Shown here: positions 1-6,270 of the stretch, in pieces
Layout of the letters: every line of letters begins with the position of its first letter
Position numbering within the stretch: the first letter of the stretch is position 1
NCBI GenBank assembly: GCA_013696785.1
Contig: JACCXW010000301.1
Location: 1 to 6,507 of the forward strand
DNA: 6,507 nt
Origin: Geodermatophilaceae bacterium
GTDB lineage: Bacteria; Actinomycetota; Actinomycetes; Mycobacteriales; Geodermatophilaceae
Direction of reading: 5' to 3'
Translations under genes and position numbers: made by a program
Notes under the pieces: model-generated
What the model saw: only the letters and a program-made list of their open reading frames with translations
Told to the model about the DNA's origin: nothing
Database searches by the model: none

Positions 1-1229
1 GTCCGGTCCACGTCGCCGTCGAGCACGCGCATCGCACCGAGTGGGGGCGCGTGCTCGCCGGCGTGGCCAAGGCATGCGGCGGTGACCTGGGCCTCGCCGA
101 GGACGCCACCGCCGACGCCTTCGTCGCGGCACTGGAGGCATGGCAGCGCGACGGCCTGCCGGCCAACCAGGGCGGGTGGTTGGCGACGACGGCCAGGCGC
201 AAGGCGATGGATCGGTTGCGGAGGGCGCGGGTGTACGCCGAGAAGGTGGCGGAACTGGAGCGACAACTGGCCCGGACGTCCTCCGCGCCGGAGGCCTCCG
301 CCATCCCCGACGAGCGGCTCGAGCTGATCTTCGGCTGCTGCCACCCCGCACTGTCTCGCGAGGCACAGGTGGCGCTGACCCTGCGTTGCCTGACCGGGTT
401 GTCGACCCCGGAGATCGCCCGTGCGTTCCTGGTGCCGGAGCCGACGATGGCGCAGCGGCTGGTGCGGGCGAAACAGAAGGTTCGCGACGCCGGCATCCCG
501 CTGCGGGTTCCGGCCCCGAAGGATCTACCGGACCGGTTGCCCGCCGTCCTGGCCGTCGTCTATCTCGTCTTCAACGAGGGGTACGCCGCCAGCACCGGCG
601 ATACCCACCTGCGGGTGGACCTCTGCGCGCGGGCGATCGACCTCGGCGAGGTGCTCGTGACATTGATGCCCGGCGAGCCCGAGGTCCTCGGCCTGCTCGC
701 GCTGATGATGGCGCATCACGCCCGACGCGCGGGCCGCGTCGACGCCGACGGCGAGATGGTGCTGCTCGCCGACCAGGACCGGTCGCGGTGGGATCGGCCC
801 GAGATCGCCAAGGCCCGCGCCCTGCTGGCGGCCACCGCCGGGCTCGGCCTCGGTGGGCGATACGTGGCGGAGGCAACCATCGCGCACCTGCATGCCAGCG
901 CGCGGACGTACGAGCAGACCGACTGGACGGCCATTGTGCGCTGCTACGACCGGCTTCTCGCGCTGATCCCCTCCCCGGTGGTCCGGCTGAACCGCGCCCT
1001 CGCGGTTGCCTCTGTCGAGGGTCCGGCGGCGGGCCTGGAAGCCCTCGCCGAGTTGGCCGGCGAACTCGGCGACTACCACTACCTGCACGCCGCGCGGAGC
1101 GAGCTGCTGCGGCAGGCCGGCGACGTCGTGGCCGCGCGGGCGGCGTGCCGGCGGGCGCTGGACCTGGTCGGCAACGATGCTGAACGCCGGCTGCTGCAGC
1201 GCCGGCTCGACTCAATGCCCTCGCCGTAG
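1..1229 (+). CDS. ECF42-type RNA polymerase sigma factor with TPR-like C-terminal extension (5' end outside window)
   Basis: Alternative sigma factor that would direct RNA polymerase to a small promoter set. The frame (first full codon at base 3) is open to the left edge and is already inside conserved region 2 (VEHAHRTEWGRVL), so the start lies upstream. The GTG at 51 is internal, although it is the first start codon visible. Region 2 covers about bases 20-235 (AEDATADAF, GWLATTARRKAMDRLRR). Region 4 covers about 310-510, with the family signature IFGCCHPALSREAQVALTLR followed by the helix-turn-helix STPEIARAFLVPEPTMAQRL. From about 525 to the stop runs an alpha-helical extension of about 230 residues (PAVLAVVYLVFNEGYAAS, then DQDRSRWD, SPVVRLNRALA), the TPR-like domain that defines ECF42/DUF6596 proteins. 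Such factors have no anti-sigma factor, are thought to be controlled through this extension, and are usually encoded beside a YCII/DGPF-domain protein. None is in the window, so it would have to lie upstream. Visible length (about 409 residues) is near full family length. Family assignment is secure; target genes are unknown. Confidence 0.95.
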   Translation, partial: PVHVAVEHAHRTEWGRVLAGVAKACGGDLGLAEDATADAFVAALEAWQRDGLPANQGGWLATTARRKAMDRLRRARVYAEKVAELERQLARTSSAPEASAIPDERLELIFGCCHPALSREAQVALTLRCLTGLSTPEIARAFLVPEPTMAQRLVRAKQKVRDAGIPLRVPAPKDLPDRLPAVLAVVYLVFNEGYAASTGDTHLRVDLCARAIDLGEVLVTLMPGEPEVLGLLALMMAHHARRAGRVDADGEMVLLADQDRSRWDRPEIAKARALLAATAGLGLGGRYVAEATIAHLHASARTYEQTDWTAIVRCYDRLLALIPSPVVRLNRALAVASVEGPAAGLEALAELAGELGDYHYLHAARSELLRQAGDVVAARAACRRALDLVGNDAERRLLQRRLDSMPSP

Positions 1230-1423
1230 GACGGCGCAGCGCCTCGCCGTGCCTTTGCAACCACACAACGGCCGTCGGCGACGGGGTCGCGACTCTTGCG
1301 AGCTGTGGCCTTGGAGCAGACGTACAGCCGCGCTCACTTCCATGCGCGGGGCACGTCTCACTTCTGTCGCAGGTCGGAAGCGGGGCCCGCAAGACTGTCG
1401 GTGGGCACCGTTACGTTGCGCGA
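1230..1423. other. Intergenic gap between sigma factor and VOC gene
   Basis: These 194 bases hold no convincing gene. A near-palindrome CCGTCGGCGACGG lies at 1272-1284, but its loop is only 1-3 bases and no T-run follows, so it is not a clear terminator. The octamer CTCACTTC occurs twice, at 1333-1340 and 1357-1364, 24 bases apart. A -10-like hexamer sits just before the downstream start codon. The gap and that hexamer suggest the VOC gene has its own promoter rather than relying on read-through from the sigma gene. Confidence 0.5.
1412..1417 (+). promoter_or_regulatory. Candidate -10 element for a leaderless VOC transcript
   Basis: TACGTT fits the actinobacterial TANNNT -10 pattern and ends 6 bases before the ATG at 1424, so transcription would begin at or next to the start codon. 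No Shine-Dalgarno sequence is present upstream of the ATG, as expected for a leaderless message. No good -35 hexamer is visible at 17-18 bases spacing, so the call rests on the -10 and its position alone. Confidence 0.35.
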
Positions 1424-1795
1424 ATGGACATGAAACTGGAACTCGTGGCGCTGCCCGTTACCGATGTTGATCGGGCGAAGGCGTTCTACGTCGACAAGGT
1501 TGGCTTCAACGCCGACCACGATTATCAAGTGACACCCGACTTGCGGTTCGTGCAGCTGACGCCACCGGGATCGGCCTGCTCGATCGTCCTTGGCCAGGGC
1601 ATCACGGAGATGGCTCCGGGCTCCCAGACGGGGCTGCAAATGGTCGTCGCGGACGCCTCAGCGGCGCGGGAGATGCTGCTCGCGAACGGCGTCGAGGCCA
1701 GCGAGATCGACGTACAGGACTGGGGCTCGTTCGTCTCCTTCAGCGATCCGGACGGGAATCGCTGGGCGCTGCAGCAGCTGCCCGACCGCGGGTAG
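1424..1795 (+). CDS. VOC (glyoxalase/bleomycin-resistance/dioxygenase fold) family protein
   Basis: Small cytoplasmic protein (123 residues, normal for a one-chain VOC protein) built of two beta-alpha-beta-beta-beta modules. Module 1 is about residues 4-58 (VALPVTDVDRAKAFYVDKVGF) and module 2 about 68-119 (GLQMVVADASAAREMLLANGV, ending SFSDPDGNRWALQQL). The D-R-A-x-x-FY and DPDGN signatures are diagnostic of the superfamily. The usual metal ligands are not obvious: the first strand has L-P where many members have His, and the last strand has Gln where the ligand is usually Glu. A metal-independent or binding role is therefore possible, and the substrate cannot be named. The ATG at 1424 was chosen; an in-frame ATG at 1430 is the alternative, and neither has a Shine-Dalgarno sequence. 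It follows the ECF42 sigma gene on the same strand, but a regulatory link is only a guess. Its stop lies 5 bases from the stop of the convergent L,D-transpeptidase gene. Confidence 0.9.
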   Translation: MDMKLELVALPVTDVDRAKAFYVDKVGFNADHDYQVTPDLRFVQLTPPGSACSIVLGQGITEMAPGSQTGLQMVVADASAAREMLLANGVEASEIDVQDWGSFVSFSDPDGNRWALQQLPDRG

Positions 1796-1800
1796 CCGGC

Positions 1801-3042
1801 TCAGGTCAGCGCGCTGCCCGCCTGCCAGTCCGCCCAGCTGAGGTTCCAGTCGCCGAAGCCGTCATCAGGCTGCATCGACACGCCGGTTCCCGACACCTCG
1901 ACGATGTCGCCACGGCCGAAGTTTTCGTAGAACCAGGCGGCGTCATCGGTGCTGACGTTCAGGCAACCGTGCGACACGTTCCGCACGCCTTGGTCGGCCA
2001 CCGACCAGGGAGCGGCATGCACGAAGATGCCGGTGTTGGACAGCCGGCTCGCGTACTCGACCTCGGTCCGGTAGCCGTCGGGGTCGTCGATCGGGACGCC
2101 GTACGTCGAGGAGTCCATCGTGTACTCGAGGCTCTGGTCCATGACCACGTAGGTGCCGCTGTACGTCTCGTCGCCGGGCTTGCCCATGGCGGTAGGCATC
2201 GTCTTGACGAGCTGCCCGTTCTGGTACACGCGCAGCAGCAATTCGTCGTTGTCGACGCTCGCGATCATCGAGTCGTCTATGTCGAACTCGATGTGCCGGT
2301 CTTCCTGGCCGAAGATGCTGTCGCCGACATTGACGCCGTAGATCCGCGCGTCCAGGACGACGTGGGTGTTCGCCGGCCAGTAGTCCTGGGGTCGGTAGTG
2401 AACCTCGCGGTCGGAGTACCAGTACCACGAGCCGGCCACCGGCGGTGTGCTCGTCACGACGAGACGCCGTTCCACTGCGGCCCGGTCGGTGACGTCCTCG
2501 TCAAAGGTCACCGAGATCGGCTGTCCCACCCCGACGACGGGGATGTCGTCGTTGGGAAGCACCGAGGCGAACGTAAGAGTCCGCGGCGTGACCGTGCTGA
2601 ACGAGCCGTTGACCGCTGCCCGCTTGCCGTCGGGTTTCACCGCATCGGCGACCACCGTGTAGGCGCTGTCATAGCCGAGCAGTTGGGTGCTCTGCCACGT
2701 CCGCCGATCCGCGGACATCCTGCCCGGCACGGCCTGACCCTCAGGGTTCGTGACGGTCACTGCGGCAAGGGTGCCGCCAACCGCCGTCACGGTCACCGGG
2801 ACCGACGGGGCGAAGTCGCCCGAACCGAGCGGGGACGTGACGGCGATGACTGCCTGCGGCGCGTGGGCGGCTTCTGTGGTGGTCGCGGTGCTCGTTGCGG
2901 CGGGCGACGGCGGCTCGGACGTGCCTGGCCCTGCGGAGCCCTGTGCGCTGGCGGTACAGCCGGCGGCGGCGAGTACGGCGATGGTCGCAAGCACCGCCGG
3001 GACAGCGCTACGAAGGCGCTGTGAAAGCCGCCGTAAAAACAA
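1801..3042 (-). CDS. L,D-transpeptidase lipoprotein (two Ig-like domains plus YkuD catalytic domain)
   Basis: Cell-wall enzyme predicted to make 3-3 cross-links between meso-diaminopimelate residues of peptidoglycan, or to anchor proteins to it, from the outer face of the membrane. Numbered from the TTG at 3042 (413 residues): Arg-rich n-region and hydrophobic core 1-28, lipobox AAGC with lipidated Cys29, Ser/Thr/Pro-rich linker about 30-60, first Ig-like domain about 62-152, second about 154-257, YkuD domain about 259-385. The catalytic motif is complete: His342, then SHGCLN at 357-362 with nucleophile Cys360, matching H-X14-[S/T]HGCxN. The C-terminal tail (GFGDWNLSWADWQAGS) resembles the cap of mycobacterial LdtMt2-type enzymes. 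Start choice: GAGGGG lies 8 bases before the TTG. An in-frame GTG at 3108 lies upstream of the putative transcription start and ATGs at 3081/3078 have weak ribosome sites, but the ATGs remain possible. Function is confident; exact start is moderate. Confidence 0.93.
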   Translation of the reverse strand: MFLRRLSQRLRSAVPAVLATIAVLAAAGCTASAQGSAGPGTSEPPSPAATSTATTTEAAHAPQAVIAVTSPLGSGDFAPSVPVTVTAVGGTLAAVTVTNPEGQAVPGRMSADRRTWQSTQLLGYDSAYTVVADAVKPDGKRAAVNGSFSTVTPRTLTFASVLPNDDIPVVGVGQPISVTFDEDVTDRAAVERRLVVTSTPPVAGSWYWYSDREVHYRPQDYWPANTHVVLDARIYGVNVGDSIFGQEDRHIEFDIDDSMIASVDNDELLLRVYQNGQLVKTMPTAMGKPGDETYSGTYVVMDQSLEYTMDSSTYGVPIDDPDGYRTEVEYASRLSNTGIFVHAAPWSVADQGVRNVSHGCLNVSTDDAAWFYENFGRGDIVEVSGTGVSMQPDDGFGDWNLSWADWQAGSALT

Positions 3043-3050
3043 GGAACCCA

Positions 3051-3056
3051 CCCCTC
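3051..3056 (-). promoter_or_regulatory. Shine-Dalgarno sequence deciding the L,D-transpeptidase start
   Basis: Read on the minus strand this is GAGGGG, followed by 8 bases and then TTG at 3042. It is the only strong ribosome-binding match near the signal peptide, and it places the start so that the n-region is short and Arg-rich. The in-frame GTG at 3051 overlaps it and is too close to use it. Confidence 0.5.
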
Positions 3057-3100
3057 GGGTCGTGTGTCGCCGGTGCATCATGCGCCGTCTTCGACAATAA

Positions 3101-3126
3101 GACGTCACAAGAGACCAGTTGGTTGT
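3101..3126 (-). promoter_or_regulatory. Candidate ECF-type promoter of the L,D-transpeptidase gene
   Basis: On the minus strand ACAAC (-35, 3126-3122) is separated by exactly 17 bases from CGTC (-10, 3104-3101), the AAC-N16/17-CGTC layout typical of ECF sigma factors. The predicted transcription start near 3094-3090 leaves a leader of about 50 bases before the TTG at 3042. The same pattern with the same spacing occurs before the SigE-family sigma gene at 6271-6296. A housekeeping-like TATTGT also lies at 3099-3094, without a good -35, so a different promoter class is possible. Confidence 0.4.
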
Positions 3127-3140
3127 CGGTGATCCGACAA
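3123..3140. promoter_or_regulatory. Perfect inverted repeat (possible operator) in the divergent promoter region
   Basis: TTGTCGG-TGAT-CCGACAA is a perfect dyad with 7-base arms and a 4-base spacer, lying between the divergent L,D-transpeptidase and membrane-protein genes. Its left arm overlaps the candidate -35 of the L,D-transpeptidase promoter, the position expected of a repressor site. No regulator gene recognisable as its partner is in the window. Confidence 0.4.
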
Positions 3141-3286
3141 ATCACCCGATCGCGCTGTGCGGTTGCTCACGATCGCCCGACCTCGGGAGTGCTCGGCGGC
3201 ATTGGCCCGTTCCCCCGATGAAGCCCGTACCTGGCACTCCCGACGCCGCCGTCGGTACGACGACGCACCGCCGACCAAATGAGACG

Positions 3287-4018
3287 ATGGACACGCAGAC
3301 TCGACGAACAGACCTCGACCCCGCGACCAGCACCAACGAGCCTGACCGCCGCCCCCTCCTCGACCTGTCGCTGACCCAGATCGCCGGCGGCTCGCTGGCC
3401 GCAGCATCCGGCGCCGGGTTGGCCTCGACACTCGGGGTCGCCGGCACACTCGTCGGAGCCGCCACGATCAGTGTCGTCACCGCTGTCGGCGGCGCCTTCT
3501 ACACGCAGTCGCTGCGCCGGACCCGGGAACGTGTCCGCGCGGGAACCCAGGCCGCATTGCGCCGAGCGACTGCCACGACACCGGCCACCACCCCGGCACC
3601 CGTCGGTCCGGTCCGAGCGACGAGATCGGTGCTGCGGCCACGGAGCCTCGCGGTTGGAGTGGCCGCGGTGTTCGGGCTGGCCATTGCCGGGATCACCGGG
3701 TACGAGCTGGCGACGGGCGCACCGATCTCCGGCGGCAGCGGCGGCACAACCCTGAGCGAGGTCACGGGGAACGGCCCGGCAGCAGCAGACACCCCACCTG
3801 CGGAGCGGATCCCATCGTCGGACCCCGACCAGCCCACGGACGGCACCTCGGAATCGGCGCCGGCGACATCCGTGTCGCCGACCTCCGCACCGAACGCATC
3901 GAGTACGACGGCCGCACCGACCACGTCGCCGGCGGAACCAACCTCGTCGACCGAGCCGACGAGCGAGCCCTCGGGTACCAGCCCGTCGCCGACCGTGCCG
4001 CCACCCCCGAGTCCCTGA
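3287..4018 (+). CDS. Membrane protein of unknown function with Ser/Thr/Pro-rich C-terminal tail
   Basis: Not assigned to a named family with known function. From the ATG at 3287 (243 residues): polar N-terminus 1-25; LSLTQIAGG and a Gly/Ala-rich hydrophobic stretch at about 28-72, where small residues recur every few positions as in glycine-zipper helices; a basic segment LRRTRERV at 76-83; a variable linker; one clear membrane helix at about 121-143 (SLAVGVAAVFGLAIAGITGYEL); then a tail of about 95 residues made largely of Ser, Thr, Pro, Ala and Glu, probably outside the cell. The LSLTQ-xAGG-to-LRRTRERV block resembles a block I recall from other actinobacterial hypothetical membrane proteins; no role is known to me. 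No Shine-Dalgarno sequence precedes the ATG, so the start is uncertain. An in-frame ATG at 3218 and the frame open to 3119 are alternatives, but their residues look non-coding. It is divergent from the L,D-transpeptidase gene and convergent with the GNAT gene. Confidence 0.8.
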   Translation: MDTQTRRTDLDPATSTNEPDRRPLLDLSLTQIAGGSLAAASGAGLASTLGVAGTLVGAATISVVTAVGGAFYTQSLRRTRERVRAGTQAALRRATATTPATTPAPVGPVRATRSVLRPRSLAVGVAAVFGLAIAGITGYELATGAPISGGSGGTTLSEVTGNGPAAADTPPAERIPSSDPDQPTDGTSESAPATSVSPTSAPNASSTTAAPTTSPAEPTSSTEPTSEPSGTSPSPTVPPPPSP

Positions 4019-4043
4019 CCGCCTCGACAGCGACCGGGCGTCG

Positions 4044-4481
4044 TCAAGCGCCGGCGCGGCGAGTTCCGGGTCGCTCCAGCAGGGTGCCGTCCGGAGCAGC
4101 GAAACCGAATCCCGCGTACAGGCCGTGCGCATCGGCTGTATGCAACAACCAGCGGAAGCCGGCGCCCGGACCGTCGTCGATCATCGTCGCGACCAGCCGC
4201 CGACCCAGGCTGCGCCCGCGGTGTTCCGGCAGCACGAACACGTCGGCCAGGTATGCGATGGCGACGCCGTCGGACACCGCCCGGGCGAACCCGACCGTGG
4301 CGCCGCTGTGGTCGTACGCCGCGGTGACCCGCCACGCACCACGCACCTGCGCCGCCACGTCAGCCCGCTCGCGCCAACGGCCCCAATAGGCGTCGGTGGA
4401 CAGGAAAGCCCACACCACGTCCAGATCCACCCTGGCCGGATCGTCGTCGACGTCGTATCCGGTCGTTCCCTGGGCTGCCAT
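4044..4481 (-). CDS. GNAT family N-acetyltransferase
   Basis: Predicted cytoplasmic acetyl-CoA-dependent N-acetyltransferase of 145 residues, a normal single-domain length. A YWGRWR segment (32-37) is typical of one GNAT subgroup. The central strand YLADVFVLPEHRGRSLGRRLV (78-97) is motif A, whose HRGRSLG turn binds the pyrophosphate of CoA, with Ser in place of the usual second Gly. The segment HGLYAGFGF (119-127) carries the conserved Tyr122 that often acts as the general acid. The acceptor substrate cannot be deduced. The ATG at 4481 follows GGGCAGG at 8 bases spacing, a moderate ribosome site. The start lies 27 bases after the stop of the upstream membrane-protein gene on the same strand, so it is probably the third gene of the sigma-factor operon, although a functional tie is unproven. 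The tail is convergent with the + strand membrane-protein gene, 25 bases away. Confidence 0.92.
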   Translation of the reverse strand: MAAQGTTGYDVDDDPARVDLDVVWAFLSTDAYWGRWRERADVAAQVRGAWRVTAAYDHSGATVGFARAVSDGVAIAYLADVFVLPEHRGRSLGRRLVATMIDDGPGAGFRWLLHTADAHGLYAGFGFAAPDGTLLERPGTRRAGA

Positions 4482-4508
4482 GAGTGCAGCCTGCCCAATG
4501 ACCGGTCG

Positions 4509-5654
4509 TCAGGCCTGTGGAACCCAGCTCCAGTTCTCGATGTCGGCTCCGTCGGGAACGACGGACAGCCCGGCGGCGACCCGGCGCAGCACCGACTCCG
4601 GGATCAGCTCGGACAGTTCAGGCGGAACGTGCAGATTGATCCGGAAGCCCTCGACGTCGTACAGGGTGAGGTCCTGCTGACCGTCGGAGCCGAGGCTGTA
4701 TTGCTCGGGGTAGCCATCCACGGTCGAGTCCGGCACGGCTGTTCCGTCATCTGGCGGGTTGTGCTCGGCGTAGACGATCAGGCTCCGGGCCAGGGTTCCC
4801 GTGCCGTCGGCGTACCACAGCGTCGACGTCAGGTCGCCCGCGGCGGCCGCACTCTGAGCACGGTTCACACCCGCCACCGCGAGGGCTGGCGGAAGGTAGG
4901 ACAGCTGCACGGGCGTCGTGAGGATCTCGGACTGCTCGGTATCGACAGCGGCGGCAGTGGCGAGGACCTCCGCGCGGGCCGTCGCAGGGTCGGCGGAGGA
5001 TGAGACGGTCAGCCACTCACCCGGCCCGGGCTCCCAGCCCACGGCATACGAGCCGATTCCCCGCGGATCCCCAGCCAGCACTTCGACGTCCCGGTCGCCG
5101 GCTGTCGCGATCTCGCCGGAGGTGATGGGGGCCGGTACGCCGGACAGCACCGGGTCGAACCGGTGCACGACGAGGACGTCCGAACCTGCCGTGACATAGG
5201 ACTGCGACTGCGACCCAGGCCCCGTCTCCTGCCAGGTTCCGGTGACATCCCCGGGAGAAACATTGACCGAGAAAGCCAGGACCGCCGGCTCATACCGTGT
5301 CTCGGTGGGTGCGGATTCTGACGGCGGGCTGGGTGTCAGCGAGGGCCCCGGCGGCGAAGCCGGCGTCGACGGGCTCGGCGTCAACGGACTCGGCGTCAAG
5401 GGAATCTGCGTCAACGGGGAGGACAGGACCGACGGGCGGTCGGTGACCGGCACCTCCTGGGTCAGCGCCGTCGCCACCACCGGAACGACGACCAGCAGGG
5501 CCGTCGCCAGCGCCGCGGCAGCGATTCCGGCCCGGCGGCGACGCACGCCGCGGCTCGCGATCCCGCCATGGATGCCCTCGAGCAGTCCTCCGACGTCACC
5601 GACGGATTCCTCGTGGTCGGTGAACACCCGACGGAGATCCTCGGCCTCCCTCAT
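4509..5654 (-). CDS. Single-pass membrane protein coupled to the SigE-family sigma factor (possible anti-sigma or sensor partner)
   Basis: From the ATG at 5654 (381 residues): a cytoplasmic N-terminus (1-41, MREAEDLRRVFTDHEE through VRRRR), one membrane helix at about 42-64, a Pro/Ser/Thr-rich linker at about 67-120 containing PLTPS repeats, and an exported domain of about 260 residues that I do not recognise. The ATG overlaps the sigma stop codon as ATGA, so translation is coupled. Genes in this position beside ECF sigma factors often encode membrane regulators, and the short cytoplasmic segment is where such a protein would contact the sigma factor. However, no zinc-binding HxxxCxxC anti-sigma motif is present, so the anti-sigma role is inference from context. 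An in-frame ATG at 5684 is rejected because it would overlap the sigma gene by 34 bases. The protein could instead be an effector or ligand-binding envelope protein. Confidence 0.85.
   Translation of the reverse strand: MREAEDLRRVFTDHEESVGDVGGLLEGIHGGIASRGVRRRRAGIAAAALATALLVVVPVVATALTQEVPVTDRPSVLSSPLTQIPLTPSPLTPSPSTPASPPGPSLTPSPPSESAPTETRYEPAVLAFSVNVSPGDVTGTWQETGPGSQSQSYVTAGSDVLVVHRFDPVLSGVPAPITSGEIATAGDRDVEVLAGDPRGIGSYAVGWEPGPGEWLTVSSSADPATARAEVLATAAAVDTEQSEILTTPVQLSYLPPALAVAGVNRAQSAAAAGDLTSTLWYADGTGTLARSLIVYAEHNPPDDGTAVPDSTVDGYPEQYSLGSDGQQDLTLYDVEGFRINLHVPPELSELIPESVLRRVAAGLSVVPDGADIENWSWVPQA
5356..5415. repeat. Four degenerate 15-bp tandem units encoding the Pro/Thr/Ser linker
   Basis: Units at 5356-5370, 5371-5385, 5386-5400 and 5401-5415 share the core GGxxTCGGCGTCAAC in various degrees; units 2 and 3 are nearly identical. 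Being 15 bases long they keep frame, each adding five residues of the LTPSP type to the exported linker of the membrane protein. Copy number could vary between strains and change the length of the stalk between membrane and outer domain. Confidence 0.7.
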
Positions 5655-6172
5655 TGCTCGCCCCCTGCCGGCGCTGTCCGCCACGCCGCCAAGTCGATCC
5701 GCAACGCGGCCAGCGCCCGGGAGGCGTAACCCCGGACGGTGGGCGGTCGGCAGCCCAGGACGGTGGCGATCTCGGTGTCGCTCAGGCCCTCGTAGAAACG
5801 CAGCACGAGGACGACTCGTTGCTGGCGGGGAAGCCGGTTCAGTTCGGCCCAGAGCGCGTCCCGGTCGGAGCTGGAATCCTCATGCGACGGCGGCTGGGAC
5901 CGCATGGCAGCGTCGACAAATTCCGGCTGCAGCGCGACCGTGGTGAGTCGGCGCCGTCGCCGCCAGCTGAAGTACTCGTTCGTGACCATCCGCTTCACGT
6001 ACAGATCCGGCCGGTCGAGCACGGCGATCCGGTCCCATCGGCCGTGGGCCCGTACCAGCACGTCCTGCACCACATCCTCTGCGAGTTCACGATCATGGGT
6101 GAGCATGGCGGCGTAGCGGATCAGCGAGGGCAGCTTCCCGTGCGCGAATTCGTCGAACGTCAGGACGCCCAC
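5651..6172 (-). CDS. SigE-family ECF RNA polymerase sigma factor
   Basis: Alternative sigma factor of 173 residues from the GTG at 6172, the usual length for the actinobacterial SigE-family group. Region 2 is at about residues 4-70: FDEFAHGKLPSLIRYAAML, then ELAEDVVQDVLVRAHGRWDRI, then DLYVKRMVTNEYFSWRRRRR, which contains the -10 recognition surface. Region 4 is at about 100-160: LPRQQRVVLVLRFYEGLSDTEIATVLGCRPPTVRGYASRALAAL, a helix-turn-helix for the -35 element. Start choice: GGAGG lies exactly 8 bases before the GTG, and the residues read in frame further upstream look non-coding. The stop overlaps the ATG of the downstream membrane-protein gene as ATGA. It may regulate its own promoter (see 6271-6296). 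Family is secure; the inducing signal and regulon are unknown. Confidence 0.95.
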   Translation of the reverse strand: MGVLTFDEFAHGKLPSLIRYAAMLTHDRELAEDVVQDVLVRAHGRWDRIAVLDRPDLYVKRMVTNEYFSWRRRRRLTTVALQPEFVDAAMRSQPPSHEDSSSDRDALWAELNRLPRQQRVVLVLRFYEGLSDTEIATVLGCRPPTVRGYASRALAALRIDLAAWRTAPAGGEQ

Positions 6173-6180
6173 GCAAGAAA

Positions 6181-6185
6181 CCTCC
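6181..6185 (-). promoter_or_regulatory. Shine-Dalgarno sequence deciding the sigma factor start
   Basis: GGAGG on the minus strand, 8 bases before the GTG at 6172. It fixes the start at 6172 against the GTG at 6436, which would add 88 residues unlike any sigma factor. Confidence 0.8.
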
Positions 6186-6270
6186 GCAGCGGGGGCGGTG
6201 TCGCGCTGCGTCGACGGTCGCGGCACGACCTGCTGCACATTGCCCCCTGTCCTGACCCTGACGCGCCTGA

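Noticed and set aside
1272..1284. CCGTCGGCGACGG as a terminator hairpin after the ECF42 gene
   Set aside because: Loop too short for the full stem and no T-run downstream.
1795..1800. GCCGGC between the convergent VOC and transpeptidase stops as a bidirectional terminator
   Set aside because: Six-base palindrome only, no stable stem-loop or T-tract; such hexamers are frequent at this GC content.
1969..3024. Long + strand open frame of 351 codons opposite the L,D-transpeptidase gene
   Set aside because: It mirrors a gene with complete catalytic motifs, its product is Arg/Val/Gly-rich with no recognisable domain, and open antisense frames are common in GC-rich DNA.
3043..3108. N-terminal extension of the L,D-transpeptidase to GTG 3108
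   Set aside because: It would start upstream of the predicted transcription start and put an unusually long Arg-rich stretch before the signal peptide. The ATGs at 3081/3078 cannot be fully excluded.
3167..4335. Long minus-strand open frames opposite the Ser/Thr/Pro-rich membrane protein and running into the GNAT gene
   Set aside because: Arg/Gly-rich low-complexity products, shadows of the + strand gene; the GNAT motifs lie in another frame.
4125..5003. + strand open frame of 292 codons over the GNAT and membrane-protein genes
   Set aside because: No domain or coding bias of its own; overlaps two well-supported minus-strand genes.
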